Program-made: the position numbers and the translations under genes | Shown: positions 1-11,500 of the stretch, piece after piece | How the letters are laid out: every line of letters starts with the position of its first letter | Numbering within the stretch: position 1 is the stretch's first letter | The notes under the pieces: generated by a model | The model's input: only the letters and a program-made list of their open reading frames with translations | Databases searched by the model: none | Told to the model about the DNA's origin: nothing | Origin: Prunella strophiata | Taxonomy: Eukaryota > Chordata > Aves > Passeriformes > Prunellidae | Direction: 5' to 3' | Assembly (NCBI GenBank): GCA_036583965.1 | Contig: JAZBQD010000014.1 | Location: forward strand, 39,170,990-39,234,989 | DNA length: 64,000 bases

Positions 1-1330
1 AATGTGGATAAATAAGTGATCTAAGGAAAAAGCAGGAAAGGGGTCATTTGCCAAACCATAAGCTTTAACCAAAATACACAAAAAAGTCACAGTGTCCTAA
101 TGTATGGCTAGAACTTAGGAGGAGGTAACTGAGAAATGCCTCTCTACTTGCAGGACAAAATTGAAATCAGTAGCCCTGCTGCAGTGGGTGTCTGACTCTT
201 GCCTGTTACTCCACATGCGGAAGATGCATTTAAGTGGCAAACAGACAGGCATGGACTGATTTTGTGCCTAGCAAGTGTGCCCTGCCTCACAGCCTATCAG
301 ATAAACCAGTTCACGCTCACAGCAGGCTGGGCGTCCTCACAGACGCACTGTGGAGTCACAAGAGAGTGGCAAATTTGCTCTCAAGTTTCTTTTAACTTCT
401 CATTGTGGACAAGTTTTAAGACAGCCTGTCACTGCTGTAAATTCAGACCTCTTTTCCATGTGGGGAAGTTCTCAACCTCCCAGAACAGAACAGAACAGAA
501 CTGATGCAGAAAACCCTGCACTAGCTACTCCACTCATGTCCCACCCTTATAGGGCCCTGGGCTGGAGATTAGGATATAATTTTCTGCTGGAATTAATTTC
601 ACTCAAAGACAGTATACTTAGTTTCTATATTTCCAACCCCCCCGCAAATTAAGATAAATTTCTGCTTTGGTCCATTAACAATACTTGTATTTTTAATCAG
701 AATTATTTTGTACTGTATTTTCTTTGGAAATAACAGTAATACAGTTTATGTGAAATACAAACAAATGAGGGAACCATTTTTACCTAAATGTATGAATAGC
801 ATTTTGCAATTTGTCATTGTGATATATTTATCTTTTGAACTTTAAGTGAGCTCAGCTGAAAAAAATGCTTCTCTTCATCACATGACTGGAAAATATATTA
901 CACCAGAGAAGAATATTGCTGTTTTAGTTTAGAATTTAGAGGCTAAATATAATTTTCCACTATACTTACTTTCACAAAGTATGGAGTAAATTATTTACAC
1001 TACAGTAAATTCTTAGTACGTATTCCAAAAGGTGGTAAATTCAGCATTCTCACTTAAATTAATGGATATTTTGTGAATGTGGGTTAAAACAAAGACCCTT
1101 AAGATCTTGTGTTGCCTGCTGAAGCCTTAAAACCACTCTAATATGGCTAGAACAAAGCAAATTTGTCAACAAAACGAAGCCTGGAGGAAGGAAACTAGTA
1201 TGGAACAGACAGACACCGACTGGCCAGTGGAGTGACAACAGAGAAGCAGCTGAAGATCTGGGGTTGCTATCTGTGTGACACCCATCCCCATCCAGAGGTG
1301 ACACGTATGCTGGTCACTATGTGCAGTCTT
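1..1330. other. AT-rich non-coding stretch
   Basis: No credible coding potential is visible. The short open frames at 199-652 have no recognisable domain and overlap each other. A small (CAGAA)4 pentanucleotide run lies at 481-500. I see no recognisable interspersed repeat. Confidence 0.6.
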
Positions 1331-1419
1331 TCTAAGCCAAACTTTGCACCAACGCAGAGGTGCCTGTGGTTCCCAGCCAGGAGTGCTGCATGGCTGGCTG
1401 CAGCGGGAGCAGGGCAGCG

Positions 1420-1632
1420 CAGGAGCTCCATGCACAGGAGCTCCATGCACAGGAGCTCCATGCACAAGGAGCTGCATGCACAGGAGCTCCATGCACAGGA
1501 GCTCCATGCACAGGAGTTCCATGCACAAGGAGCTGCATGCACAGGAGCTCCATGCACAGGAGTTCCATGCACAAGGAGCTGCATGCACAGGAGCTGCATG
1601 CACAGGAGCTCCATGCACAGGAGCTCCATGCC
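1420..1632. repeat. 15-bp minisatellite, 14 units
   Basis: Fourteen tandem units can be read directly. The main unit is CAGGAGCTCCATGCA (15 bp), seen at 1420, 1435, 1450, 1481, 1496, 1542 and 1603, with a final-base variant at 1618. A TTCC variant begins at 1511 and 1557. A 16-bp variant with an extra A and GCTGCATG begins at 1465, 1526 and 1572, and a 15-bp GCTGCATG form begins at 1588. The unit contains the 8-bp palindrome GGAGCTCC, and the variant contains TGCATGCA. The 16-bp units recur every three or four units, so the array has a weak higher-order pattern. All frames are free of stops, which creates spurious open frames on both strands. Confidence 0.95.
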
Positions 1633-1854
1633 CGGACTCCCCGGCCGCGCTGGCTTCCCTGCACACCGGCGCAGTCGAGTCGTCCCCACTTCTGAGCTGC
1701 CCCAGCAAACAGGGCTGCAGGGAGCAAGCTGCAGCCACAGCAGCACAGAGAGGCCTTCAGCCTGTGGCTCGCTGCCTCATTCCCCTGCAGGGCCTGGGAG
1801 CCAGGGGCAGGGCTGGCCCTAGAGGGGCGCTCCCAGCAATGGCAGCTGCTCCCA

Positions 1855-1866
1855 GCCGCCATTTTG
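1855..1866 (-). promoter_or_regulatory. Consensus YY1 binding motif
   Basis: GCCGCCATTTTG on the plus strand is the reverse complement of the classical YY1 core (AAnATGGCGGC). It lies in the GC-rich patch, about 220 bp to the right of the 15-bp array. YY1 sites of this form are common just downstream of transcription start sites of CpG-type promoters. A single motif match does not prove function. Confidence 0.4.
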
Positions 1867-2059
1867 CCCAGGGGTCACTCTGCTGTCACATCCCAGCCGT
1901 GCCACCCTCGCGCAATGGGAGAGCAGCCAAGCAGCCATCAGCGAAGGCTGGGGCCGGGTGGGAGCTGTGGCTGCTGCCAGAACAGTTCATCTGACACACA
2001 GCCTGTTCCTTACATGCTCCCAGAGAGCTGTACCCAGGGAAGAAGGCTATGGGAACAGG

Positions 2060-4513
2060 CTGCAGGGCCTGATAAATTGTCCCACCTGCCACAAAAGCTG
2101 GCACTCCATAGGACTGAGAACCTGTTCCCTACAGTGTACGGTCATCATTCTTTCAAACCTGTTGTGCTTCTTTGATAACTGGGTTGCTTTTTGTCCATTT
2201 TCCCTATGTGCATATATGGAGTGCAAAGGAAGGTCCAGAGCTTATAGCATCAGTTGGGAACTCAGGAAATGGAGACAATTCCTGTTCATTCTTGCCTGAC
2301 CTAGGGCAAACCACATACACACAACAACTTGGAAGTGTTTGGATACCTACCTCCCACTTAGCCAAGCAAGAATGAAAATCTGTGCCCTATCAGGAAAACA
2401 CAGATGTGAGTATTCCCTATCTTCCAGAGCCATTATGAAGATGAAGACATTTCTGGTCTACAGAAAAAAAGGGTAATGGCAGTCATTCAAAAATCATATA
2501 TATGAGAAAGGGTAGTGCAAACACAGAGGAAAAGTTTCATGGTTACCTAGGGCAAAGAAACATCTTTAGATGTTTTCAGTTGTGGCTCAGATTTGGTAAA
2601 AATCTGTTTAACAAATCTTTATACTTAAAAGCTCTGTTTGAAAACATTCCTAATCTTTTATTTATTTTTTTGAATAATGATATCAGTAAGAGACCATTAT
2701 ATAATCACAAGAAAATTAAAGCTCTCCAGGGCATGATCTTAGCTGTGTAATTAATGAAGGTGGTTAAAAGTACAAAGTGAACCTGAAGCAAAATTTGTAC
2801 CAGAACCACACCTCATTATGTTTTGCTGCTTAAGTCTGTCATAAATAGAGATGTTTATTACACATCTGCCATTTAAAGTACTTATTACATGCAGTGTTAT
2901 ATTTTATTTAGATTTAAAAATTTAAAAACACATGATGACAAGCTGTGTTACTATTAACACATGCCTGAGGGGCCAGGCTGCACATGCACATTGTGCCTTA
3001 GGTTATATTACAGTTCATTCACTTCAGAGTTACAAATCATTTGCAGAAGTATATTGTGTAATTAGTGTGCCTAATTTCAGTCCATGGAGTTTCATTGGTG
3101 TGAAAGAACAATCAAGCCCTGTATATCCATTCACATTTATTAGGCCAAACTTTGTAGTCTGTCCTTGGAGCATCATTCCTTCCTCTGCTCTCAACAGCAA
3201 ATGTCATTAAAATCTCCAGAACTTCCCAAAGCAAAAGCAGTTATTTACTTTCCTTAGGATTTTTTTCCCTTTGATACGGAACTGACTCCAGTATATGGGC
3301 AGAAAGGGCAAGAGATGGTGCACCAGTTATATGCTTCATAATTCTTTCTTCTTCAGGTTTGTTTTCCTGAACAGACAACCCTCCTGGACTAGCTCCAGGG
3401 CTGCCTTTGAAGAAATCTTTCACAGAAAATTATCTTGTCTGTAATGCAGAAAATTGTGTCATTTATCTCACTTATGAGACTACTTGGAATTTATTGACAA
3501 TATTTTTCAAGCACTTTTTCTTGCACTTTTGAAGTAGCACTTAGTACCATAGGTCCTTCTACCTAACTATTTTACTTATTGATGGAACAAAAAAACCCAC
3601 ATATTAACACAATATAATCCTCTTCACATTATCCAAAAGAGCTTTTCCATACAGCAATTTAATACACAGAAGTCCAGTGGCAGTTCCTGGGTATATTTCT
3701 GTCTGACTGAATGTGTATAACAAGTAATGCCTTAGGGATTCTCAGCTCACCTGTAAAATAAAATTCTACATTACTTGATAGGTTAAAATGGATACCAGAA
3801 ATTTTACATAGATTGATGTAGAATATTGTTTATCCTACCCACTGAAAGACAACATTCCATATTTATGGAAAAAGATAAATCTTTTAATGTGGGAAGGTGT
3901 TTGCAGGGTATATTTACTTGATTTAGGTCCACATTTTTATGTTTTACAAAATAGCAAAAAGCAAGCCACTCCAAACAAGAACTGGTAAAATATACATGAA
4001 ATACACAGTCTTTAGTGCCTAAATGTATAGTCTGTAAATATAAATATCTCTACAAAAAATATGAACTCTGAATTTAAAAAGAGAAAAGTTAGAGTTTTTC
4101 TTCATCCTCAAAGCAAAATGTTTAAACTTCTGTCAGTCTAGTAATAAATGTTTTAAATAGAAGCATAAAAGTCACAATTTAATACAGAATTGTTTTCCAA
4201 CAGAGTATTTTATATTTACTAAAGGTTAAAATAGGTGCTACATCCATATTAGAATTGGAGAAGTTGTAACTGTATTTTGATTTCTGACAATGTATACAGT
4301 AATATTTGTGCAGTAACATCAGTACAGATGCTTCCATTGAATTGAGCAGGTTTCTTGGAGTGTAAATTGTAAAGATATCCCAAAAATCTAGATGCCAGAT
4401 GTTTGAATGTTGGTTTATTGCAAGGGTGTGTGTCCTTTAAAACAGAATATAATTATCTGGAATTATACTGTTTGACAGATTGAACACTTTCCTAAATGCA
4501 TGAACTTTGTGTG

Positions 4514-4555
<42 letters not shown>

Positions 4556-7500
4556 GGAACATTCATGCATTAATTGGCATAACTAAATAATGGAATAACA
4601 GAGCTGCATGAAATATAATACTCTCCTATTTCCAAAAGTCTCTCTCACTCCAACCAAGACAGCTTATTTTCACTGAGAATTCAATACTTCATAGGCTCAG
4701 TGCTTTGGCCAGGACCCAGCTGAGTAGGTAATTCTGTTCTTTTCAGTGGAGTTACTCACATGCCTAAAATTAAGAAGGAGATTATGTACTTTGATGGACA
4801 GAATGCAGAACACTCCAGTTCTTTTCAGAGTCTCATCAGCAGGCTGCATATATTGACACTTTGAATTTTGTTTGCAGTATAGGGCTGTATAGATTTGAAA
4901 AGTAGAATCAAGAGGGAAACTAATGAAACCAAGGAATAAGGAGTTGAAATTCATCTGAGTTTTGATCCTAAAGTGACCACCAGACTGTTTTTGCAAGATC
5001 CTGCCACTGCTGCAGTCATCAGAGAAATCAACTGAAACCATCTTAGTTTTGAAGGTAAGTGCTATTTGTATTGCATTACATTAACATTTAGGGCAAGCTG
5101 CATGGCTCTGCTAATTTTGCAGGGACTCTGATCTCAATACAGAGACAGTGTGGGGAAGACAGCAGAGTACAGGGATGTTTGGGAAAGATAATTTGATTCT
5201 GATGTCATGATGATTTTGATGTCATGATTTGCTAATTGATTTTGTTCTGTGGGAACAAAACCTTCTTCTGTGGGAAGATCAACCTTCTCAGAATTGCATG
5301 CTTTTAAAAGAAGCTCCTAGTACATCCTGAAAAATGGATGGCACTTCCACCAGCAACCATGTTAAGCCCGTCCTTCTAAGGAACCAATCCACTGATTTCA
5401 ACCATACTTGAAAGAACAAAATCTAGAAAATAATTAGGCTTCCTACAAGTAGCTAAGGGAGATCTATATGAATACTCCAAGAGAAGGAAAGTTGGGCAGA
5501 ATTCAGGATGTAATAGGTTAAATTTGAGAGTAGCTCTTTATCTGATCACGACAGATGATTGACTGGTCATTCTCAGAACACCTTCCAAACTTGCTGCAAA
5601 ACTCCTCTGTTTGGTAGAGAAAGTCAAATGTGGGACTATTCCCAGCAAAAAGGAGGAGGAAGACCAGAGGATAACCAACACCCACAGGGAGTGTGTTCAG
5701 GCTTAATTAGATACTCATAGAACAGTATGTATGGATGCTCCCAATTTAGCTGTCATTTAAGACTTTAAAGGGCACGTGGAGAGATACAGAAACCTGTAGT
5801 GAACAGAGCAGGACAGTGTGGGAAACAATATGAATGAAGCAAAATGGGATTCGAGTGGTCAGTGTTCATGGGTAGGAACTCCAGTTATAGAAAGTACTTT
5901 TTTTTTCACATTGAAAACAATAGAACAATACACACTGAAGAAGCACTTATTAGATACAAGAAATATGATGTTGCAAAAAGTAATAAAAAGGAGATATAGG
6001 AAGTTATTAAAATGGAATATTAAGAGAAGCCAAACCACGTTTATGTGCTAATTTCCTCTAAGAAATTTTACAGTGTTTGAAAACTAAGAATTGCCTTTTG
6101 GAAACAACAATCAAGTGTTCTCATGGATTCCCACAGAACAATACTCTGAGACATGATGGACAAGTACAATGGAGTAAATGGGTAGACAGACACAGGTGCA
6201 GAGTTCCTGGCAGCTCTGCTCTGAAAGTAAATCCTTCATTACAGGTCTCGTTGTGGGTTTATTATTAACACACGTTTCCCCTTTCCAATGAGTTTTACAT
6301 TTTTATTTATTTCTGGAAAGCTGCTCATGTTCCTGAGATATTATTTGTAAGAAGATGCCTCAAATTTGATCAGAGGAATGGTAGCCCAAAGACATGTTCT
6401 TTTGCATGTTTGTCTTATCTCTTTTGCACAGAGAGGCATCTGCAAGAACTATGTTTCCTTCCTTCACTTATATTGCCAAGGGTTTCAGCAAAACAGTGGA
6501 ATAAATTCCTTAGATAAAAAAAATACTGCCTCTCCTGACAATTTAGAAGATGTTAGTATCTTGGGGCCAAAATTTAAAGTTTTAACTTGATTCTTATTCT
6601 TCCACTCCTTGGGTAGAACTCCAGTTTATTTTAACAGTTTTGCCTGAGGCAAAACCTCAGGATTCAACTCTCAGAGAATCTTAAAAATAATCCTAAATGC
6701 AAGTAAGATCCTTCAGGCCGAAACCATTCCAGGGTCTACAGGAGAGATCATCATAAGTCTTTAAGCAAAAAACTGAAACATCATTATTTAAGCCTGGGAA
6801 CACTGTTTTAAAGCAACACTCTTTGATGTTCTAGAAAAATGTAAACAAAAGATGTAATTTGTGAGGTTGATAATTGATCAAGTTTTCAGAGTGCAAAATA
6901 GCCCTACAGGAATCTGGTAGAAGTATCTGAAATTACTGTAGGGAAGAAACTTGATCTTATTTTAAATGTAATTAAAGCCTTCTGCATCTCCACAAAACCT
7001 CCAAAACCCTGGGGATCTCTGATGGTTTACCCTCTGGGGAGAACACACAGATATGAATTTTAATAGTGTCTTTTGGTAATGTGTAGGATAAAGACAAATT
7101 GATTACAGCAGTCTGGAAAAAAACAGGTGATGCGTTACCAGGGCCATTGGGTTCATGTTTTCCCAGACATGGTGAGGGCCACCCAGATTGTAAAAGAAAG
7201 CTGATATCTTTAAAAACTTGATTTGGGGCTTGATATGGCTTTCTTATTTCCGGATACACTGGATTATATCAAAAGAAAAATAAGATGTATGTAACAGATT
7301 CTGTTCTCATGTACACTAAACCAAGTCCAGGCTAAAACTTCTGACACCAATGGATTTGCCTCAGATTTATGCCCAATGCTGTCCTTCTTATAATGTCTAT
7401 CATTATTATCTGACAAGCACTGTGAAACCAAAACAGAGTACAAATCTGAGAAATCTGAACTCTGAGATAAGTATTTCTACAAATTTGCATGAAATACCAA

Positions 7501-8455
7501 ATAGAATGTTCTTGTAGAAGTCCCTTATGAAGATATTTGTGCCTGGTCTCAGAGGACATGGTTATTTAAATTTTGTTTCCAAAAGAAAGTAGGTGTGCAT
7601 TCTGATGGGACATAAAGTGAAGTTTGTGGTGACAACTGTAGGCTCCTTGCACTCTTTTTCTTTCTAGACCATTTGGAGTTACACTAATACAATTAGAGAC
7701 AGACGTATGAACTGAAAAGACAATTCACTACATGCATGAATATCACAGCAGATGGAAAGACAGATGACAATCATATTGTTCAATTATCTATCCTTGAACT
7801 CTGTCTAATTTTGCTGATTATTATTTGGTGCATGTGGATATACACACATCAGTTCAAGTTTGCACATATGGATCAGGTTGACATTTGATCTGTTTTCATA
7901 TCCAGCCACTTTTCAGTACCATAGGTATCATGCAGCCTGCCACAGAGCCACAAACTTGGTGTGCTGGGGAGCCTCACTCATTCCAGTGTTCCATATTAGC
8001 CTAGCTTTGAAAAGGACATGGACCCAATCAGAATAAAAACCTAATTGTCCTTACAGATGTGTGGCCCTGGAAAGCTCTGCTCAGCTACATCTAACTGAAA
8101 AAATAAGACACCTTTTTCTGTGCCATGGGAAAGCCAGAAACTTCTGCTTTTTCAGCTGTGCAGGGTTGTCCTTTAACAGGGTTAGAAATGAAGTAAATAA
8201 TTTAAAACAAGCACAAAGAGAGAAATCCTAAGTGGTCATCCTGTCTGGCAAGACTGTTCATATTTCTAAGTCAATGTTAAGTAGTCCTCACCTAGATCAC
8301 AGCACCTATACTGAAAACAGCAAGTGGAGCTTCCTTAACCACTAGAATGAAGTCCCACTTGGCCTTAGATTCTTATTTACACTTTGCAATGTCACAGCCC
8401 TTATAGAAAGAATACAGAAAGCCCATCTTCTCCCTCATTCCAGTAGTCTTTAATC
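2060..8455. other. Long AT-rich non-coding stretch
   Basis: I find no gene and no young repeat here. Open frames are short (at most 114 codons), unrelated to known domains, and as frequent as expected for sequence of this composition. The stretch contains an A32 tract and a small imperfect duplication near 5200-5275 built on TGATGTCATGAT. It may be intergenic, or part of a long intron of a gene outside the window. Confidence 0.5.
4518..4549 (+). repeat. A32 homopolymer
   Basis: An uninterrupted run of 32 adenines. I looked for a retrocopy body upstream. There is no AATAAA signal at the right distance and no obvious flanking target-site duplication, so I treat it as a simple repeat. Confidence 0.9.
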
Positions 8456-8590
8456 TGGCAGTTGGATTGCCCTGCTGGGAGGCAATTCTCTCGGGTGTGA
8501 AACCCCACCAACAGAGCTGGGGTTTGACCCAGGTCTTTTGTGTCAGAGGTGTGTGCTCAAATCATTATATCAAAGGCAAGATGGCAAGGC
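8455..8590 (-). repeat. Degenerate MIR-like tRNA-derived retroposon
   Basis: Read on the minus strand, the order of blocks matches the head of MIR/CORE-SINE elements: TGATTTGAGCACA (tRNA-like A-box side), then GACCTGGGTCAAACCCCAGCTCT (B-box side, shown on the plus strand near 8515-8540), then TTGGTGG. This follows the typical pattern of a GGTTCRAANCC-like B box and a 'gctctgcca' continuation. The copy is strongly diverged, as expected of a repeat shared by amniotes. Assignment is from memory of the consensus and should be tested against a repeat library. Confidence 0.5.
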
Positions 8591-11500
8591 TACCAGAACT
8601 GGAAACTTGTTTCAGAAGATAAATGAGCTGTGCTGGGTCCTGCAGAAAGGACACTGATAATCTGCTTCAAGAAGTGCCAGGCTGCAAATGCAGAATGAAT
8701 GGAAACAGTTCTTAGAGGAACAGGCTTTATAAGATCCACTGGGAAGTAGGTGTACAGTATTACCTGCATCCTTAAAATTTCTCAACTGGCCAATTCCGAG
8801 CTTCTAGAGCAGCTTAACTTGTCAGCTGTTTTGAAAGCCAGCTCTTTCCCTACTGCAGAGGGAGCCTATGCATCTAGCACAGAGCGAACGCAGAGGAGCA
8901 GATGTCAGAAGGCTGGTGTTGCAACAATTAACTTCTAGGCACCTAAATCCTCACTGGATCTGACCTCCTGCATCTGCGAACCATTCTGAAAACCAAACCA
9001 CTAGCCTAAATTCTTCAGGTCTTGCAGAATGTTGACTGCATACCTGAAAGGATCTAGGTCATTCAACTTGCATTTACAAAGGTGTGCTGGCTTAGCTGCC
9101 CATGTCTCCAAGTTGTAGGTATCCCAGGAGTCTGGTTGCATTCCTTTGTCTACCCAAAAAACCTGAGATACAAAGAGGCAGATACTTAATTTTATTTGGT
9201 TTGGGGTTTTCCGTGCAAGGTCTGAAATTACACAGGTCTGTAATGGAGACTTTTCTTCTGAGTTACAAGCCAGTGACATACCTTTATAAATCATATTCTT
9301 TTATCCAAATAGGAGCTAAAAAGGCTTACCTGGTATGATGCAAGTTAGTATCAATCTTTTGATCAAAAGCTCATTTTATTGCATATTTAAAAATATTCTA
9401 CTATGCAACTCTCAATCTGCATCTTTCTCCTCAATAAAATACAATATAGTAATTCACCTCTAGAACAGCAGAATGTTTTCATCTTGTAATAAGCATCAGT
9501 GCATGGTAAATGAGGAGATGATGGTGTTTTCCTACACAACAGAGTGAGTCTTTCATGTGAGAAACTGGGAGAGGACACTGCTAGGCACACAGAAATTGTG
9601 TAAGAACAAATGTTGATGTATTTTCTGATAGATTTAAAAGATGGGCTTACTGGCTTCAGAGAGTGACTCAAAAAACAATCAAGACTAATTGAAGTGATAC
9701 TATGTAATATCTTCATCATATACTTATATATCATGGTATGATTTTACAGCTTATTTGCAATCTAGCAGAGTTTATACAATTAAAACAATGATCAGTTAAT
9801 ATAGTATGACAACAAAAACCTACACAATAAAAGTGTCTCCATGACTTCTAAATGCAAGGATATGGGTCTCCCACAGAGTTGTGGCAAAGAGTATGTAAAT
9901 TACAGTGGTTTTTTTCCTTTCTTATTTTTCTGTTGAGATGAAACATTGACTAGTTTCTTCTATCCCATTCCAGCCCTGGATAGCTGTACTCATTACAGAG
10001 CTAACCATAATATGCTAACATCTAGGCTGCCATTTTTCAGTGATGTCAGTGATGTTACCAGAAACACTGACAAGAACTGCCATACCATGGCTTTAAAACT
10101 ATCAGAAGGTAACGAAGGAACATGCATATTGATGTGGAGTACAATCCCATCTCCCAGAGAGTCATTGACTGATGAAGGATCACAAACCCAAACAGAAGGA
10201 AGCTTGATGTCAATTTACTGGCTTGTAATGCTCCCTGTGCTTAATTGTTTAGATCAACCACTGATAACTTCCAATAAAGTAAGTTCAGCTTCACAAGTTG
10301 AGGGTTTGTATTTCTACTAGCTCTCATTCTTTGTTTACTGTTTTAAACTGAATATATATGGTTATAATCATCTAGTTGCTTTCTTTGTGCTTGCTAAGTT
10401 CATGGTCTGAAACTTGCAGCAATCAGTTCCTTTACCTAGCTGGTTACCACGTTAAGTCATATTGCAAAATCCATTCACATTTGAGTAGCTTTCAGTTACA
10501 CTGGGAGAGTAAGCATCATATTTGTCTTCCCAGAATTGTTCACTACTGCATACAGCCTGTAAAAAGACACAATAAACAGTTCCTATTTTGTCATTTGCCT
10601 TAGCTGGATCTCCCATCTGACAGACCTTCCAACGAATTACCCATCTGTGCCTTGCTTTCTTGCCTTTATAGCTCAGAGTTCAGATTTGATCGATCTATCA
10701 GTCGCTTTGACAACTACAAGAAAGGAAAAAAAAGCCACACAGCTATAATTACACACTGCTCTTTCTAAAAATGTGACCAGCTTTCAAAAGCTAGCCAACA
10801 CTGTGAGAAACTCACCGACTTAACAGTACTGCTACCAGAAAACTAGCAGGAGCAAAATTAGCCAGCTGAGAATGTTAATGAACTTCAAGAGCGAGAACTG
10901 GAGACCTGTATTTGAAGAGAGCAGCAGGAATAATACAATTCTGTAGTATGGTTCTCCTGTGATGAACTAGCTGTTCCAAAAGCCAGTATACTTTCATAGT
11001 CTGCCAAAGCTGACGGAAGGAAACATCCAGTCAAAGCCTGTACCTTAGGACCAAGTTTTCCAATTGCTTGGGCAGTTTCTGACTTGTACAGGTAGCAGTG
11101 AAGAGCAGTGGATTCATATTTCACAGAGCTCAGGTACAATGCAAACACTGATGAGGGTCTCCTGAGAGTACTTTGTGGGGTTTGCATGTACTTTTTTTTC
11201 TCTTTGGCAATACTGGCAGTAATCTGCAAGGAGTTCTTTCTTTGCTCCCTGTGGAACATTTTGACTAGTTTATGTTTACAGAATCAAAATCAGAATCAGT
11301 GAGGAGAGATAGGGAAAGCATGAAAACTGAGGTAGAGCAAGCAGCAAACAGGTAATTACCAACCTTTGTTGATATTCCCATTAACTTTTGTTTACTCCCC
11401 CTATGTAGTAGGTGCTCTGTCTCTCATTTTTTACAATTCTACAGATGAGTTAACTGAGAGGATCTATCACTATAAAATAGGGAATCCATTTTAGTAGGTT

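Larger units (their letters stand above)
1330..2060. other. GC-rich patch, promoter-like or minisatellite-driven
   Basis: This patch is clearly more GC-rich than its surroundings. It holds the 15-bp tandem array, a short CpG cluster at about 1630-1690 and a consensus YY1 motif. Several overlapping open frames cross it on both strands (up to 216 codons), but most of their length is the repeat read in different frames. I therefore do not call a gene. It could be a small promoter or enhancer, or a GC-biased patch grown around a minisatellite. Confidence 0.4.

Noticed and set aside
1166..1994. Several 110-216-codon frames over the 15-bp array
   Set aside because: The same DNA is open on both strands because the repeat lacks stops. 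There are no unique conserved domains.
4380..4549. Processed pseudogene ending in A32
   Set aside because: No poly(A) signal before the tract, no recognisable coding body and no clear target-site duplication. Birds also have few processed pseudogenes.
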